This document shows, piece after piece, positions 1 to 9,565 of a stretch of 64,000 nt of DNA; the first letter of the stretch is position 1; each line of letters opens with the position of its first letter. Under the pieces are notes generated by a model. The model was not told where the DNA came from and did no database searches. It was given only the letters and a program-made list of their open reading frames with translations. Made by a program: the position numbers and the translations under genes. This DNA is from Motiliproteus sp965230185 (GTDB taxonomy: Bacteria; Pseudomonadota; Gammaproteobacteria; Pseudomonadales; Balneatricaceae): NCBI GenBank assembly GCA_965230185.1, contig OZ245995.1, positions 4,464,001-4,528,000 of the forward strand. Reading direction: 5' to 3'.

Positions 1-804
1 CAAGGCTTCCTGCATCCGATCGCCAATCTTTTCAGCAAGCCCTTGCATTGTTTCCATACTGTTTTTGGAATACTCAGAAATGGAAACTAATGACTGTTCA
101 GCATTGATACGTGGGTAAAGGTAATCAAGCGTATTTTGTAATTCTGAAATATCAGAGCGAACACCCCGTTCAAGTAACTTCTCCAAAAAGTTAAAAATCA
201 AGCTACTGCCTACACCCCAGACAGATGTCATAAAGGCGATTGCGGCTCCGCTTATCACTCCGCTAATGCCCCCCTGAAAATCAGCAAGCCCTTCAGGATT
301 ATTGAAGTCGATACCAGTTAGTTGACTTAACCCCATTTGCAGCCCGGCAAAAGTACCCAAAACACCTATAGCGGTAAGAAAGCCTGGCACCGCTGCCAAT
401 AACCGGTTTTCCGTCAGCCCCCTGGCCAAGCTGTGGGTATTAAAGAAATGGGCCGCATCCAGAGTATTAAAAAGTCTTTCACCATCCATCGAATCAACTA
501 ACGATTCATCAAACTCTTTCCACAAGCGGCCATACTTTGGATGCGCTAGCGCCTTTTGTGAAAGATCTCGGCGTTTGGCTGCCAATTCGCTCTGATCGAC
601 GGAATGGATCAATTTGGAATAGAATCGTACCTGCCCCTTCGCTTGGAAGAATTTAACCAATGCAAACAAGAAGAAGAGGGCTGCTACTGCTAGCAAAAAG
701 GCAACAATCGTTGCACTCATTCCAGCAGCGGTATCAATCTGCCCATTAACAAGCGTCGAGAAATCCGGCAGCAAGCGTGCCAAAGAAAAGGTAGGCTGTT
801 CCAT
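1..804 (-). CDS. zorA: ZorA-like MotA/TolQ/ExbB-family channel protein (partial, 3' end off the window)
   Basis: The first 268 residues of an inner-membrane protein are visible; the gene runs off the left edge. One membrane segment lies at about residues 29-50. A proton-channel core follows, with segments at about 136-158 (AVPGFLTAIGVLGTFAGL) and 184-204, and then the start of a helical tail. This arrangement, with a long cytoplasmic stretch between the first two segments, fits ZorA of the Zorya anti-phage system, where ZorA and ZorB form a proton-driven motor that reacts to phage entry. The start at 804 is chosen because GGAG lies 6 bases before it; an in-frame ATG at 816 has no such site. 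The ASCH gene lies upstream on the same strand. ZorB and any effector would lie left of the window, so a full Zorya system is not shown. Another ExbB-like defence channel is possible. Confidence 0.7.
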   Translation of the reverse strand, partial: MEQPTFSLARLLPDFSTLVNGQIDTAAGMSATIVAFLLAVAALFFLFALVKFFQAKGQVRFYSKLIHSVDQSELAAKRRDLSQKALAHPKYGRLWKEFDESLVDSMDGERLFNTLDAAHFFNTHSLARGLTENRLLAAVPGFLTAIGVLGTFAGLQMGLSQLTGIDFNNPEGLADFQGGISGVISGAAIAFMTSVWGVGSSLIFNFLEKLLERGVRSDISELQNTLDYLYPRINAEQSLVSISEYSKNSMETMQGLAEKIGDRMQEAL

Positions 805-957
805 ATACAACTCCATTTTGGCTGTAAAAAATCCAGCCGCACCACAAAAATCCTATTAGTCCATGGCGCTATTAGTGATCACTTAATTATAAGAAGCTTG
901 GCCAGAAAGGATATGGCCTAAATCAAGCAAACCGAACAATCGTTTACGTTGTTTAAA

Positions 958-1647
958 TCAAGCAACCTCTACCCACTCCACCGCAGAGACTATTCCCCAA
1001 TTCCCTTTAGAATTTGGTCTTCTCCATTTGGCGGTCTGCATTCGACTGAGATAACTTAAGGCTTCACTGTAATGGTGAAAGACTTGCTCATCCCCCTTAT
1101 CGCCAACTCGATAGACTCCCTTTCCATTCTTACAATCTTCAGTAAACACAGAACCATCCTTTGCAACAGGAACCTTTCTAATAGCCGAAACAAAAGCTCC
1201 TATATTTCCATCAACCTGTACCCTTGCAACAGGAACTACTTCATCCACTTCAGGCTTCTTTTTATGTTTCAGTAATTTCTCAATATTGGCCCGTACGTCT
1301 TCTGCCAAATTAACCCAAGTTACAGCACCGTTGGGATGTTCATAGGGAATCGGCTGATCAAATTTCACGGCATCTACGAGAACCCAAGCATAATTCCATT
1401 TATCCAACACTCCTGATTCAATTTCCTTCAATGACACACGGTGTTTTTCTTGATTGGTTAAAGCCTGCTCACGGGTTACTGGCCCAAGCGTCCGAACCAA
1501 GCGGGCAGCACCAATAATAACTCCTGATCCTTTTCGAATTATCGCTACCCAACCTCGCTTGGACGTATCCCTGGAGCGCATCTCCCAGCATTTCTGCCCT
1601 TCTACTACATATGACGCAAATGGATCCTTGATGACCAAACCTTGCAT
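958..1647 (-). CDS. ASCH-domain (PUA-like) protein
   Basis: This 229-residue soluble protein starts with an ASCH domain (about residues 1-115): LVIKDPFASYVVEG near the N-terminus, WEMRS, and a later WVLVDAVKF strand. ASCH domains are PUA-like beta-barrels thought to bind RNA or modified nucleotides, and some have nuclease activity. The C-terminal part (about 140-229) is a second, unrecognised domain. A GAGGA ribosome site sits 7 bases before the ATG. It is probably cotranscribed with the ZorA-like gene 153 bases downstream and is divergent from the sigma-54 activator. Its exact role is unknown. Membership of the defence cluster is inferred from position. Confidence 0.7.
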   Translation of the reverse strand: MQGLVIKDPFASYVVEGQKCWEMRSRDTSKRGWVAIIRKGSGVIIGAARLVRTLGPVTREQALTNQEKHRVSLKEIESGVLDKWNYAWVLVDAVKFDQPIPYEHPNGAVTWVNLAEDVRANIEKLLKHKKKPEVDEVVPVARVQVDGNIGAFVSAIRKVPVAKDGSVFTEDCKNGKGVYRVGDKGDEQVFHHYSEALSYLSRMQTAKWRRPNSKGNWGIVSAVEWVEVA

Positions 1648-1694
1648 TAATGATTCCTCATGAATTTCTGACGGCTATTTCTAAATCATATAAA

Positions 1695-1709
1695 GCAGAA
1701 ACAACACCA
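1695..1709 (-). promoter_or_regulatory. Weak sigma-54 promoter candidate for the ASCH-zorA direction
   Basis: On the minus strand the sequence TGGTGTTGTTTCTGC has the GG and GC dinucleotides exactly 10 bases apart, as sigma-54 promoters need. The -24 element matches only in TGG, and the -12 element reads CTGC. It would start transcription about 36 bases before the ASCH ATG. It is much weaker than the two sites on the plus strand. Confidence 0.3.
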
Positions 1710-1850
1710 ACCCATACAACCTTTTGAATTAACTGGAATTTACAACAATTTATCGATATTAAACCAATTCAGCCCATAAACATTGATAATTTTTATTACT
1801 TAGCTATAAGATTTGATACATTCATAGAAATCTTGCCAGGTAAAAGTTTC

Positions 1851-3368
1851 ATGCAGCCACCCATATTGCTTTCATGGATAGGATCGAAAGACCTCGAGGG
1901 CATAAAACCTGACTCTGAAAGCCCCGGTCCCATCATTGCTGCAATAGAAGAACGCGGGTACAGCCATCTTCGGCTTTTAAGCAATTACCCGAAATACGAT
2001 ACCCACGAGTTCATACAAGAACTGAAGAATCGATATCCTAGAATTCAAATCGATCTAACACCGGTAGAACTCTCCTCCCCAACGGCCTATGGGGAGATTT
2101 ACCCCTGTATTGAAACCTTCTTAGAGAAAACCACAAAAGACTTCCCTGACCGACAACTCATTGTTCATCTCAGTCCCGGCACACCTGCAATGACCTCCGT
2201 CTGGATACTTCTTACCAAGACCCGATTCCCGGTGGCCTACATAGAGACTTACTTCAATAGAGAGACCGAGGAGCAGCACTTTTACGATGTAGAACTTCCA
2301 TTTGAAGTAACTGCCGAGTTTCTCGAACAAGCCAAGAAGCGCTCTTCTAACCGCATCACCCAGTTAGCCCAGTCCACCCCCACTGAAGATTCTGTATTCC
2401 AGAACATATTTGGAACCAGTCCATCAATGCTTTTAGCAAAAGAGCGGGCTCTTCGCTTGGCAGAGCTGGACGTATCCGTATTGCTCCAAGGGGAGTCAGG
2501 CACAGGTAAAGAGCTATTTGCCCGCGCCATCCACAATGCAGGAAGCCGAAAGGACGCTCCTTTTATCCCGGTCAACTGCGGTGCCATACCTTCTGAACTT
2601 ATCGAAAGCACACTATTCGGTCACATAAAGGGCGCTTTTACTGGTGCAGACAAAGATGTAAAAGGCCGCTTCCGGGAAGCCCATGGAGGCACACTGTTTT
2701 TAGATGAGATAGGAGAACTACCTCTGGAAGCACAGGTTCGACTGCTGAGAGTGCTTCAAGACCATAAAGTACAGCCCGTCGGTAGTAGTGACGAAATTGA
2801 AGTAGACGTACGTATTATCGCTGCTACTCATCGTAACCTACTGGAGATGACTACTGACCAGAGTTTCCGATTAGATCTTTTCTACCGTATTGCAGTCGGA
2901 ATACTTGAGCTACCCGCCCTAAGAGAAAGAACGGGCGAGATTCCAGAATTAGCAAAATACTTATTGAAAGAGATCAACCAGGAATTAGCTGACCAGCCCG
3001 GCTTTAGAAGTAAGAAAATTTCCCCCGCTGGAATAAATATTATTAAAGACTCATCATGGCCAGGCAACGTTCGTGAATTACGGGCAACATTATTACGGGC
3101 CTGTATATGGGCCAAAGGCGATACTATCGATGCAAAGCAACTCAAGCAGGTAATGCTTGAGGCCCCCTCGAATCAAGTCTCAACTTTCACCCACTCATTG
3201 GATAGTTCCTTTGATATTCATGATGTTATGGGAGACATTCCACGACACTATGTACCCATTGCCTTATCCGATTCGGGCGGCAATAAAACCAAAGCTGCGA
3301 ATCTATTAGGACTAAAAAGCCAACAAGTACTGACAAAGTGGATCGAAAAATACAGAATCGATATTTAA
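1851..3368 (+). CDS. Sigma-54 activator (AAA+) with N-terminal RtcR-like CARF domain
   Basis: This 505-residue protein is a bacterial enhancer-binding protein. Residues 1-165 form a Rossmann-like sensor with LIVHLSPGTPAMTSVWILL, the type of loop seen in CARF domains and in RtcR. The AAA+ domain has Walker A GESGTGKE (about 214-221), the sigma-54 loop GAFTGA (261-266), Walker B TLFLDE (to 286) and an arginine-finger region FRLDLFYRI. A Fis-type helix-turn-helix with NKTKAANLLGL ends the protein. The start at 1851 has AGG about 10 bases upstream; an in-frame TTG at 1833 has no good site. RtcR normally controls the RNA repair genes rtcAB. Here hsdRMS follows instead, with a near-consensus sigma-54 site 2 bases after the stop. 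Family knowledge says CARF domains bind cyclic oligonucleotides or cyclic-phosphate RNA ends. The ligand here is not known. Confidence 0.9.
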   Translation: MQPPILLSWIGSKDLEGIKPDSESPGPIIAAIEERGYSHLRLLSNYPKYDTHEFIQELKNRYPRIQIDLTPVELSSPTAYGEIYPCIETFLEKTTKDFPDRQLIVHLSPGTPAMTSVWILLTKTRFPVAYIETYFNRETEEQHFYDVELPFEVTAEFLEQAKKRSSNRITQLAQSTPTEDSVFQNIFGTSPSMLLAKERALRLAELDVSVLLQGESGTGKELFARAIHNAGSRKDAPFIPVNCGAIPSELIESTLFGHIKGAFTGADKDVKGRFREAHGGTLFLDEIGELPLEAQVRLLRVLQDHKVQPVGSSDEIEVDVRIIAATHRNLLEMTTDQSFRLDLFYRIAVGILELPALRERTGEIPELAKYLLKEINQELADQPGFRSKKISPAGINIIKDSSWPGNVRELRATLLRACIWAKGDTIDAKQLKQVMLEAPSNQVSTFTHSLDSSFDIHDVMGDIPRHYVPIALSDSGGNKTKAANLLGLKSQQVLTKWIEKYRIDI

Positions 3369-3369
3369 C

Positions 3370-3384
3370 TGGCACGGTCCTCGC
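3370..3384 (+). promoter_or_regulatory. Sigma-54 promoter upstream of hsdR
   Basis: TGGCACGGTCCTCGC followed by A matches the sigma-54 consensus TGGCACG-N4-TTGCA with one mismatch, and has the required 10-base GG-to-GC spacing. Transcription would begin near 3396, just before the AAGGAAGG ribosome site (3397-3404) and the ATG at 3415. It lies directly after the stop of the sigma-54 activator. Confidence 0.85.
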
Positions 3385-3414
3385 AATAACCCAATCAAGG
3401 AAGGCTAACAGGTT

Positions 3415-6400
3415 ATGCAATCAATGAACTTCACCTTTATCAGCAAACACCGCCCTGAGCTAGAGAAGCTCGGAGCTTTGGCCGAGCATCATCTCTACAT
3501 AGACCCAGCCAGCAGCTTAGTAAAACTCCGCTCCTTCGCTGAAGAGGTGGTAAAGGGCATCTACGCAGACGAAAAACTTCCTCGACTGGTTCAACCATCC
3601 TTAAACGACCTAATTAACAACCATGCTTTCCAGGAAGTCACTCCAAAACCAATTATCCATAACCTCAATTTTCTACGCATTCAGGGCAACAGCTGCGCCC
3701 ATGGGGAAGATGGAGAAACTCGAACTGCCAGCATGGCTCTCGGTATAGCCCACCAAATCGCTGCTTTTATCGCGGTTAGATACTGCTCCTTAACCAAAAA
3801 CCAAATTCCGGAATTTCAATCTCCTCCGGAAATAGACGCCACTAAAGCCCGCCTTAAAAAAGAAAAGAAGGCGGCTCTGGAACTAGCACGTCAGAAATCC
3901 GAAGAGGTTGAAAAGCTTCTAAAGGAGCTAGAAGACGCACGTAGCAAACAAGTATCGGTAGAATCCACGCCCGAAGAGAGGGCCGATGCACTATCTACCA
4001 GCCAGCAAGCAGCTGAAACGCTGGGGCTTACCGAAGCAAAAACACGCAAGCTCTTGATCGACACCCTTTTACAAAAAGCCGGCTGGGATATCACCGACGA
4101 ACACCAAGTTAGCTTGGAATATAAAGTCGACCACCAACCCACCAGCAGCGGGAAGGGATATGCAGACTACGTCCTGTGGGATGACAACGGCAAACCCCTG
4201 GCAGTTATTGAAGCGAAGAAAACCTCGGTAGAAATCTCTGCTGGAAGAGAACAATCCCGCATCTATGCTGATGGATTGGAAAAGATGTTCGGCCAGCGTC
4301 CTGTTATCTTCTATTCCAATGGCTACGAAACAGCCATCTGGGACGACTCCCAATACAACAGCAGCCGCAAGGTATACGGTTTCTATAGTAAAGCCAGCCT
4401 CCAATACCTGCTATATCAACGCAATAACCGACACCAGGCTTTGGAACAGCTAAACCCTGATAGCTCCATCGCCGGTCGCTTCTATCAAATTAACGCCATC
4501 AAGCAAGTATCTAAACGCTTCCAAGATCAATATCGTCAAGCATTGGTCGTACAAGCCACAGGAACCGGAAAAACACGTGTAGCAATTGCTCTCTCGGAGC
4601 TGTTAATCCGTGCGGGATGGGCAAAACGCATATTGTTCCTTTGCGACCGCAAAGAGTTACGCAAACAGGCTGACGACAACTTCAAGGAACACCTGCCCAG
4701 TGAACCACGTTTTGTCATTGGCTCGAGCAGAACAGTAGACAATAGCGCCCGCATATATGTTGCCACCTATCCTGGCATGATGGGTTGTTTCGAACAGTTT
4801 GACGTGGGCTATTTCGACCTGATTATTGCAGACGAATCGCATCGCAGCATCTATAACAAATACCGCGAGATCTTCCTCTACTTTGATGCCATGCAAGTCG
4901 GCTTAACCGCCACCCCAGTAAAGTTCCTGGAGCGAAACACGTTTACGCTGTTTGGGTGTGAAAATACCGAACCGACCTTTAACTTCGATCTGGACGAAGC
5001 GGTCAATAACGATCCTCCCTTCCTCGTTCCATTTCGCGTTAAAGACCTGACTACTGAATTCCTGCGTCGTGGCATCAAGTACAGCCAAATGACAGCCAAA
5101 CAACGCCAGGAGCTAGAAGAACAGGAACTCGAAGCAGAAACAGTCGAGTACGAAAACAGCCAAGTCGGCGCGGGAGTAATCAACAAAGACACCGACCGGA
5201 TCATTCTTCGTAATCTAGAAAAGAATGGTATTCAAGATGCCCATAATTCTCTGGTCGGGAAATCCATCGTCTTTGCTCGAAACCAGAAGCACGCTGTACA
5301 CCTACAGCAGCTGTTTTGTGAGCTATTCCCAGACTATGGTGACGAAGTCTGTAAAGTGATCCACTCCAGCATTCCCCGAGCCGAAGCGCTGATCGACGAA
5401 TTTAAACAGCCAGGAAATAACTTCCGTATTGCCATCTCCGTCGACATGCTCGATACAGGTATCGACGTACCCGAAGTAGTCAATCTGGTATTCGCTAAGC
5501 CGGTCAAATCTTATGTTAAGTTCTGGCAAATGATCGGACGTGGAACACGCCTCTGCCCCGACCTATTCGGCCTTGGTAAGGACAAGAAGGAATTCCTGAT
5601 CTTCGATCATTTTGGCAATTTTGAATACTTCGAAGAACAGTACAAAGAGGCGGAAGTTAGCGGTAGCAAATCACTGCTGGAGCAACTGTTTAGCGATCGC
5701 ATAGCGTTAGCAAAGATGGCTCTCGATCAGAAAAACCGGGACGCATTTGATACCGCTATCTCCCTACTCCGGCAAGATCTAAACGATCTCCCGCAAGACA
5801 GTGTTACCGTCATGGATAAGCTCCAGACAGTGCACCAACTCCAGCAAGAAGGTGTAATAGAAGACTTTACCACCTCAGTTCGGGAGCAATTAGCCAGCAT
5901 CATCGCTCCCCTAATGGGTTCCCGAATTTTACGCGATCCTGATGCTGTTAAATTCGACCGTTTGGTTGCGCTATTACAGGCCGACAAACTATCTGACGCA
6001 GCCTCTTTTGAAGATCGTAAGTTGGTACTGATAGAGTGGCTTAACCAGTTAGCCATCAACATAAACGCAGTACGCGCCAAAGACGCTTTGATTAAGCAAC
6101 TTCAAACAGCTGCCTGGTGGGCAAACGCGGGCTTTAGTGAATTAGAACAGGTGCGCCTGGAACTTCGCGGGATCATGAAATACCGTGACACACAGACAGG
6201 CAGCGGCACTCGAGTAATCGATATCACCGAAGACAAAAACCAGATTAAAGAGACCGAACGTCACCCCTATAGCCCCAGCGAGCAGCTCCAATACCGCCAG
6301 AAAGTACAGGGGATTCTGAAGTCGATGTTTGACACCAATCCCACTTTACAAAAGATTCGCCGCCAAGAGCCCGTAAGCGATGATGATCTTCAATCACTCA

Positions 6401-6783
6401 CCTCTCTGGTGATGACCCAGCACCCTGGGGTCGATCTATCCATATTAACCGACTTTTTCCCTAACTCAGCAGGACAGCTGCATCTGGCGATCCAAGCCTT
6501 AGTTGGACTGGAGTCAGAAGAAGTTGAGGCACACTTTACAGATTTCGTGCAGAATCATCCGCAGCTTAACGCATTACAAGTGAAATTCCTGGGTCTACTT
6601 AAGAGCTACATTTCCGAGCACGGATTTATCACTGTAGCAACACTCTACCAGCCGCCCTTTAGTCATCTGCATCAAGATGGAGTTGATGGGGTCTTTGGGG
6701 ACGAAATTGCAGGTGACCTGGTAAGCACAATCACCCCCTTTGTGGCGCAACCAACTACTCCTGACGAACAACGTACCAACTAA
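3415..6783 (+). CDS. hsdR: Type I restriction enzyme, R subunit
   Basis: This 1122-residue subunit cuts and translocates DNA in the HsdR2M2S complex. It begins with a DUF4145-like helical region (about 1-130) and a charged coiled coil (140-200). The PD-(D/E)xK nuclease domain follows, with an aspartate near 251 and EAK near 266. The helicase motor has Walker A ATGTGKT near 380, DESH near 473, LTATP near 500, and IGRGTRLCP in motif VI. The C-terminal part is the usual helical M/S-binding region. The DUF4145-like N-terminal domain before the nuclease is a recognised subtype of HsdR. The gene starts the operon hsdR-hsdM-hsdS and sits behind a sigma-54 promoter, which is unusual for restriction genes. 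The sequence is intact. Confidence 0.95.
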   Translation: MQSMNFTFISKHRPELEKLGALAEHHLYIDPASSLVKLRSFAEEVVKGIYADEKLPRLVQPSLNDLINNHAFQEVTPKPIIHNLNFLRIQGNSCAHGEDGETRTASMALGIAHQIAAFIAVRYCSLTKNQIPEFQSPPEIDATKARLKKEKKAALELARQKSEEVEKLLKELEDARSKQVSVESTPEERADALSTSQQAAETLGLTEAKTRKLLIDTLLQKAGWDITDEHQVSLEYKVDHQPTSSGKGYADYVLWDDNGKPLAVIEAKKTSVEISAGREQSRIYADGLEKMFGQRPVIFYSNGYETAIWDDSQYNSSRKVYGFYSKASLQYLLYQRNNRHQALEQLNPDSSIAGRFYQINAIKQVSKRFQDQYRQALVVQATGTGKTRVAIALSELLIRAGWAKRILFLCDRKELRKQADDNFKEHLPSEPRFVIGSSRTVDNSARIYVATYPGMMGCFEQFDVGYFDLIIADESHRSIYNKYREIFLYFDAMQVGLTATPVKFLERNTFTLFGCENTEPTFNFDLDEAVNNDPPFLVPFRVKDLTTEFLRRGIKYSQMTAKQRQELEEQELEAETVEYENSQVGAGVINKDTDRIILRNLEKNGIQDAHNSLVGKSIVFARNQKHAVHLQQLFCELFPDYGDEVCKVIHSSIPRAEALIDEFKQPGNNFRIAISVDMLDTGIDVPEVVNLVFAKPVKSYVKFWQMIGRGTRLCPDLFGLGKDKKEFLIFDHFGNFEYFEEQYKEAEVSGSKSLLEQLFSDRIALAKMALDQKNRDAFDTAISLLRQDLNDLPQDSVTVMDKLQTVHQLQQEGVIEDFTTSVREQLASIIAPLMGSRILRDPDAVKFDRLVALLQADKLSDAASFEDRKLVLIEWLNQLAININAVRAKDALIKQLQTAAWWANAGFSELEQVRLELRGIMKYRDTQTGSGTRVIDITEDKNQIKETERHPYSPSEQLQYRQKVQGILKSMFDTNPTLQKIRRQEPVSDDDLQSLTSLVMTQHPGVDLSILTDFFPNSAGQLHLAIQALVGLESEEVEAHFTDFVQNHPQLNALQVKFLGLLKSYISEHGFITVATLYQPPFSHLHQDGVDGVFGDEIAGDLVSTITPFVAQPTTPDEQRTN

Positions 6784-6839
6784 ATTTGTAAACATGGCCG
6801 CCAGTAATTCTTCTGCGGCCTATTGAGGAATAGCATTCG

Positions 6840-8354
6840 ATGTTAACCGGACAACAACGTAACGAGATCGACCAACTCTGGACCAAATTCTGGACGGGAG
6901 GAATCACCAACCCCTTAACCGTTATCGAACAGATCTCGTTTCTGATGTTTTCACGCCTTCTGGATATCCGTGAAACCACGGCTGAAAAACTAGCCCGGCA
7001 CCCCGGAGAGAGCCACACTCCTATATTCAAGCCAGATCAGCAACATCTGCGTTGGAAAAATATCCGTGAGCTATCGGGTAAGCAGATGATGGAGGTGGTT
7101 AAGTACGAAGTATTTCCCCATTTCGGCGAAATTGTCGTTGGCGATTCCGACTTTGGCGAATACATGCAGGATGCCGATCTGGAGATCAAGAACGAAAGCG
7201 TACTGGTCAGTGCCGTCGAAATGATCGATAAACTACCCTTGACCCAAAGCGATACCAAGGGTGATCTATACGAATACCTGCTCTCCAAGCTCACCACTGC
7301 CGGCATCAACGGTCAATTCCGGACACCTCGCCATGTAATCGACCTGATGGTCGCAATGCTGGATGTGCGCCCTGATGAAAGCATCTGTGACCCCGCTTGC
7401 GGAACCGCCGGCTTTCTGGCCCGTACCATGGATTACCTGAAACGAAAATACACCAGTCCTGACGGGATCTACCAAGATGAAGAGGGCAACAAAATCTACA
7501 CTGGTAATTTGCTCGTGCCCTATGAAGACCATATCAAACAACGCATGTTCCATGGCTTTGATTTCGACAGCACCATGCTGCGTGTCGCCTCTATGAACTT
7601 GCTATTGCACGGCATCGATGCACCTGAAATCCACTACCAGGACAGTCTGCACAAAAACATCCGCGACCAATTCCCACACCTGGAACAGAATGCCTTCGAC
7701 GTAGTACTGGCCAACCCGCCCTTCAAAGGCAGCCTAGACGAATCCAACATCAACCCAGAAATTCTGCGTATCACCAAAACCAAGAAGACCGAGTTGCTGT
7801 TTGTCGCTCAGATTCTACGCATGCTTAAACTCGGTGGACGCTCGGCCACAATCGTTCCCGATGGAGTGCTGTTTGGCTCCTCGAAAGCTCACCAGCAGTT
7901 ACGTAAAGCGTTGATTGAAGAGAACCAGCTTGAAGGGGTCGTCTCCCTGCCTTCCGGGGTATTTAAACCCTATGCAGGCGTCTCCACCGCCATTCTGCTG
8001 TTCAGTAAGGGCGGCCAGACTGATAACGTCTGGTTCTACGATGTAACCGCAGATGGCTATTCTCTGGACGATAAGCGTCAGAAGGTGGACGAAAACGATC
8101 TGCCAGATGTTCTAAGCCAATGGCAGACCTATAAATCAGAGAACAATACTGACTATAGTGATCGAACTCAAAAGGCCTTTGTGGTTCCCGCCGAAGAAAT
8201 CAAAATCAACAAGTACGATCTCAGTATCAACCGCTATAAGGAAATAGTGTACGAAGAAGAACAATACGATGCACCCAAAGTAATTCTGGAGCAACTGATG
8301 GTGCTGGAGAAGGAGATTGAACAGGAGCTGGAAGAGCTTGGGGGTATGTTGTGA
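6840..8354 (+). CDS. hsdM: Type I restriction-modification DNA adenine methyltransferase, M subunit
   Basis: This 504-residue N6-adenine methyltransferase protects host DNA and forms the core of the type I complex. It has an N-terminal helical HsdM domain (about 1-135). The SAM-binding motif CDPACGTAGF lies near 182, and the catalytic NPPF near 292. The 56-base gap after hsdR contains a GGCCGC/GCGGCC hairpin (6796-6820), which might set relative expression. The stop codon overlaps the GTG start of hsdS by 4 bases, showing translational coupling. If transcription depends only on the sigma-54 site, methylation would be silent together with restriction in the uninduced state. Confidence 0.95.
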   Translation: MLTGQQRNEIDQLWTKFWTGGITNPLTVIEQISFLMFSRLLDIRETTAEKLARHPGESHTPIFKPDQQHLRWKNIRELSGKQMMEVVKYEVFPHFGEIVVGDSDFGEYMQDADLEIKNESVLVSAVEMIDKLPLTQSDTKGDLYEYLLSKLTTAGINGQFRTPRHVIDLMVAMLDVRPDESICDPACGTAGFLARTMDYLKRKYTSPDGIYQDEEGNKIYTGNLLVPYEDHIKQRMFHGFDFDSTMLRVASMNLLLHGIDAPEIHYQDSLHKNIRDQFPHLEQNAFDVVLANPPFKGSLDESNINPEILRITKTKKTELLFVAQILRMLKLGGRSATIVPDGVLFGSSKAHQQLRKALIEENQLEGVVSLPSGVFKPYAGVSTAILLFSKGGQTDNVWFYDVTADGYSLDDKRQKVDENDLPDVLSQWQTYKSENNTDYSDRTQKAFVVPAEEIKINKYDLSINRYKEIVYEEEQYDAPKVILEQLMVLEKEIEQELEELGGML

Positions 8355-9541
8355 GCCACCCTGATAAAAAACTTGGGGACTTATGCGAACGAGTATCCGT
8401 TGGTCATGTTGGGAAAACTTCCGAATACTACACGGACCAATCTGGTGTGCCATTTTTAAGAACGCAAAATGTTTCCGCAAGTGGCATCAAGCTAGGTGAC
8501 GTTAAGCACATAACCAAAGATTTTCACGACCGCTTAAAAAAGTCTCAGCTTCGTACTGGTGACGTCGTATTGTCACGAGTAATCTCCAATCAGATCAATT
8601 GCGCTCTGATACCCCCATCGCTGGATGGAGCAAATTGCGCAAATATAATCTTGGCCCGCCCCCGTGTAGACAGGCTGCATTCTCCATATTTATTGCACTA
8701 TCTACGTTCAGCAACTGCTCAAAAGAGACTACTTAAACGCCAAGTTGGTTCTGCGCAGTCTGTAGTAAATACAAGTGTATTTAAGGACTGGGAAATTCCC
8801 CTCCCCCCCCTAGCGGAGCAAAAGCGGATCGCCGCCATCCTCGACAAGGCCGACGCGATCCGCCGCAAACGCCAGCAAGCCATCGAACTAGCCGACCAGT
8901 TCCTGCGCTCGGTGTTTCTGGATATGTTTGGCGACCCAGGGACTAATCCGAAGGGATTCGAGCGTGGCACCTTACGTGACCTCATTGCTTCCGCAAACTA
9001 TGGCACATCCAAAAAAGCGCACGAAACAGAAGGCAAATACCCAATACTTCGCATGGGTAATATCACCTATGAAGGCGATTGGGATTTGTCCAACCTAAAG
9101 TACATCGACCTTGATGATAAAGAGAAACCGAAATACCTGGTCGAGAAGGGCGATCTGCTGTTCAACCGCACAAACAGCAAGGAACTTGTCGGGAAAACAG
9201 CAGTTTTCGAATCAGACAAACCTATGGCAATTGCTGGTTACTTAATTCGAGTTAGACCTAACGAGCGAGGGAATACTCACTATATTGCTGGCTACCTCAA
9301 CTCGAAACACGGAAAACAGACGCTACAAAGCATGTGCAAGAGCATTGTTGGTATGGCCAACATTAATGCACAAGAATTACAGGACATCAAAATCCTGCTA
9401 CCTCCTGTGGAGTTTCAACAGAAATATGCTCAGATAACTAAAGAGGTTAAACATCGTTTAACAAAACAAACTAAAAGCTCTAATCAGCTAGCTGAGCTAT
9501 TTTCATCACTAAGCCAACGCGCCTTTTCGGGTGAACTCTAA
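8351..9541 (+). CDS. hsdS: Type I restriction-modification specificity subunit
   Basis: This 396-residue subunit chooses the DNA target and holds HsdM and HsdR together. It has two target-recognition domains (about 1-150 and 205-350). A conserved helical spacer separates them, starting IPLPPLAEQKRIAAILDKAD, and a second conserved region ends the protein with LPPVEFQQKY and a helix. The start is a GTG overlapping the hsdM stop. The codons for the IPLPP motif contain a run of eight C (8803-8810), so slippage there would truncate the protein after the first recognition domain. The current frame is open. Confidence 0.93.
   Translation: MSHPDKKLGDLCERVSVGHVGKTSEYYTDQSGVPFLRTQNVSASGIKLGDVKHITKDFHDRLKKSQLRTGDVVLSRVISNQINCALIPPSLDGANCANIILARPRVDRLHSPYLLHYLRSATAQKRLLKRQVGSAQSVVNTSVFKDWEIPLPPLAEQKRIAAILDKADAIRRKRQQAIELADQFLRSVFLDMFGDPGTNPKGFERGTLRDLIASANYGTSKKAHETEGKYPILRMGNITYEGDWDLSNLKYIDLDDKEKPKYLVEKGDLLFNRTNSKELVGKTAVFESDKPMAIAGYLIRVRPNERGNTHYIAGYLNSKHGKQTLQSMCKSIVGMANINAQELQDIKILLPPVEFQQKYAQITKEVKHRLTKQTKSSNQLAELFSSLSQRAFSGEL
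8803..8810 (+). repeat. Poly-C tract (C8) inside hsdS
   Basis: Eight consecutive C lie in the conserved spacer of hsdS, at the codons for Pro-Pro after about residue 151. Such tracts can slip in replication. A one-base change would leave only the first recognition domain. The tract also encodes a conserved motif, so it may simply reflect codon choice. Confidence 0.6.
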
Positions 9542-9565
9542 AAACCAAAACTGTCAGGGACGACC

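Noticed and set aside
1..804. A complete Zorya system
   Set aside because: Only part of a ZorA-like gene is visible; ZorB and effector genes would lie outside the window.
1851..3368. Calling the activator RtcR itself
   Set aside because: The domain layout fits, but no rtcA or rtcB is adjacent, and the controlled genes appear to be hsdRMS and the rmuC operon.
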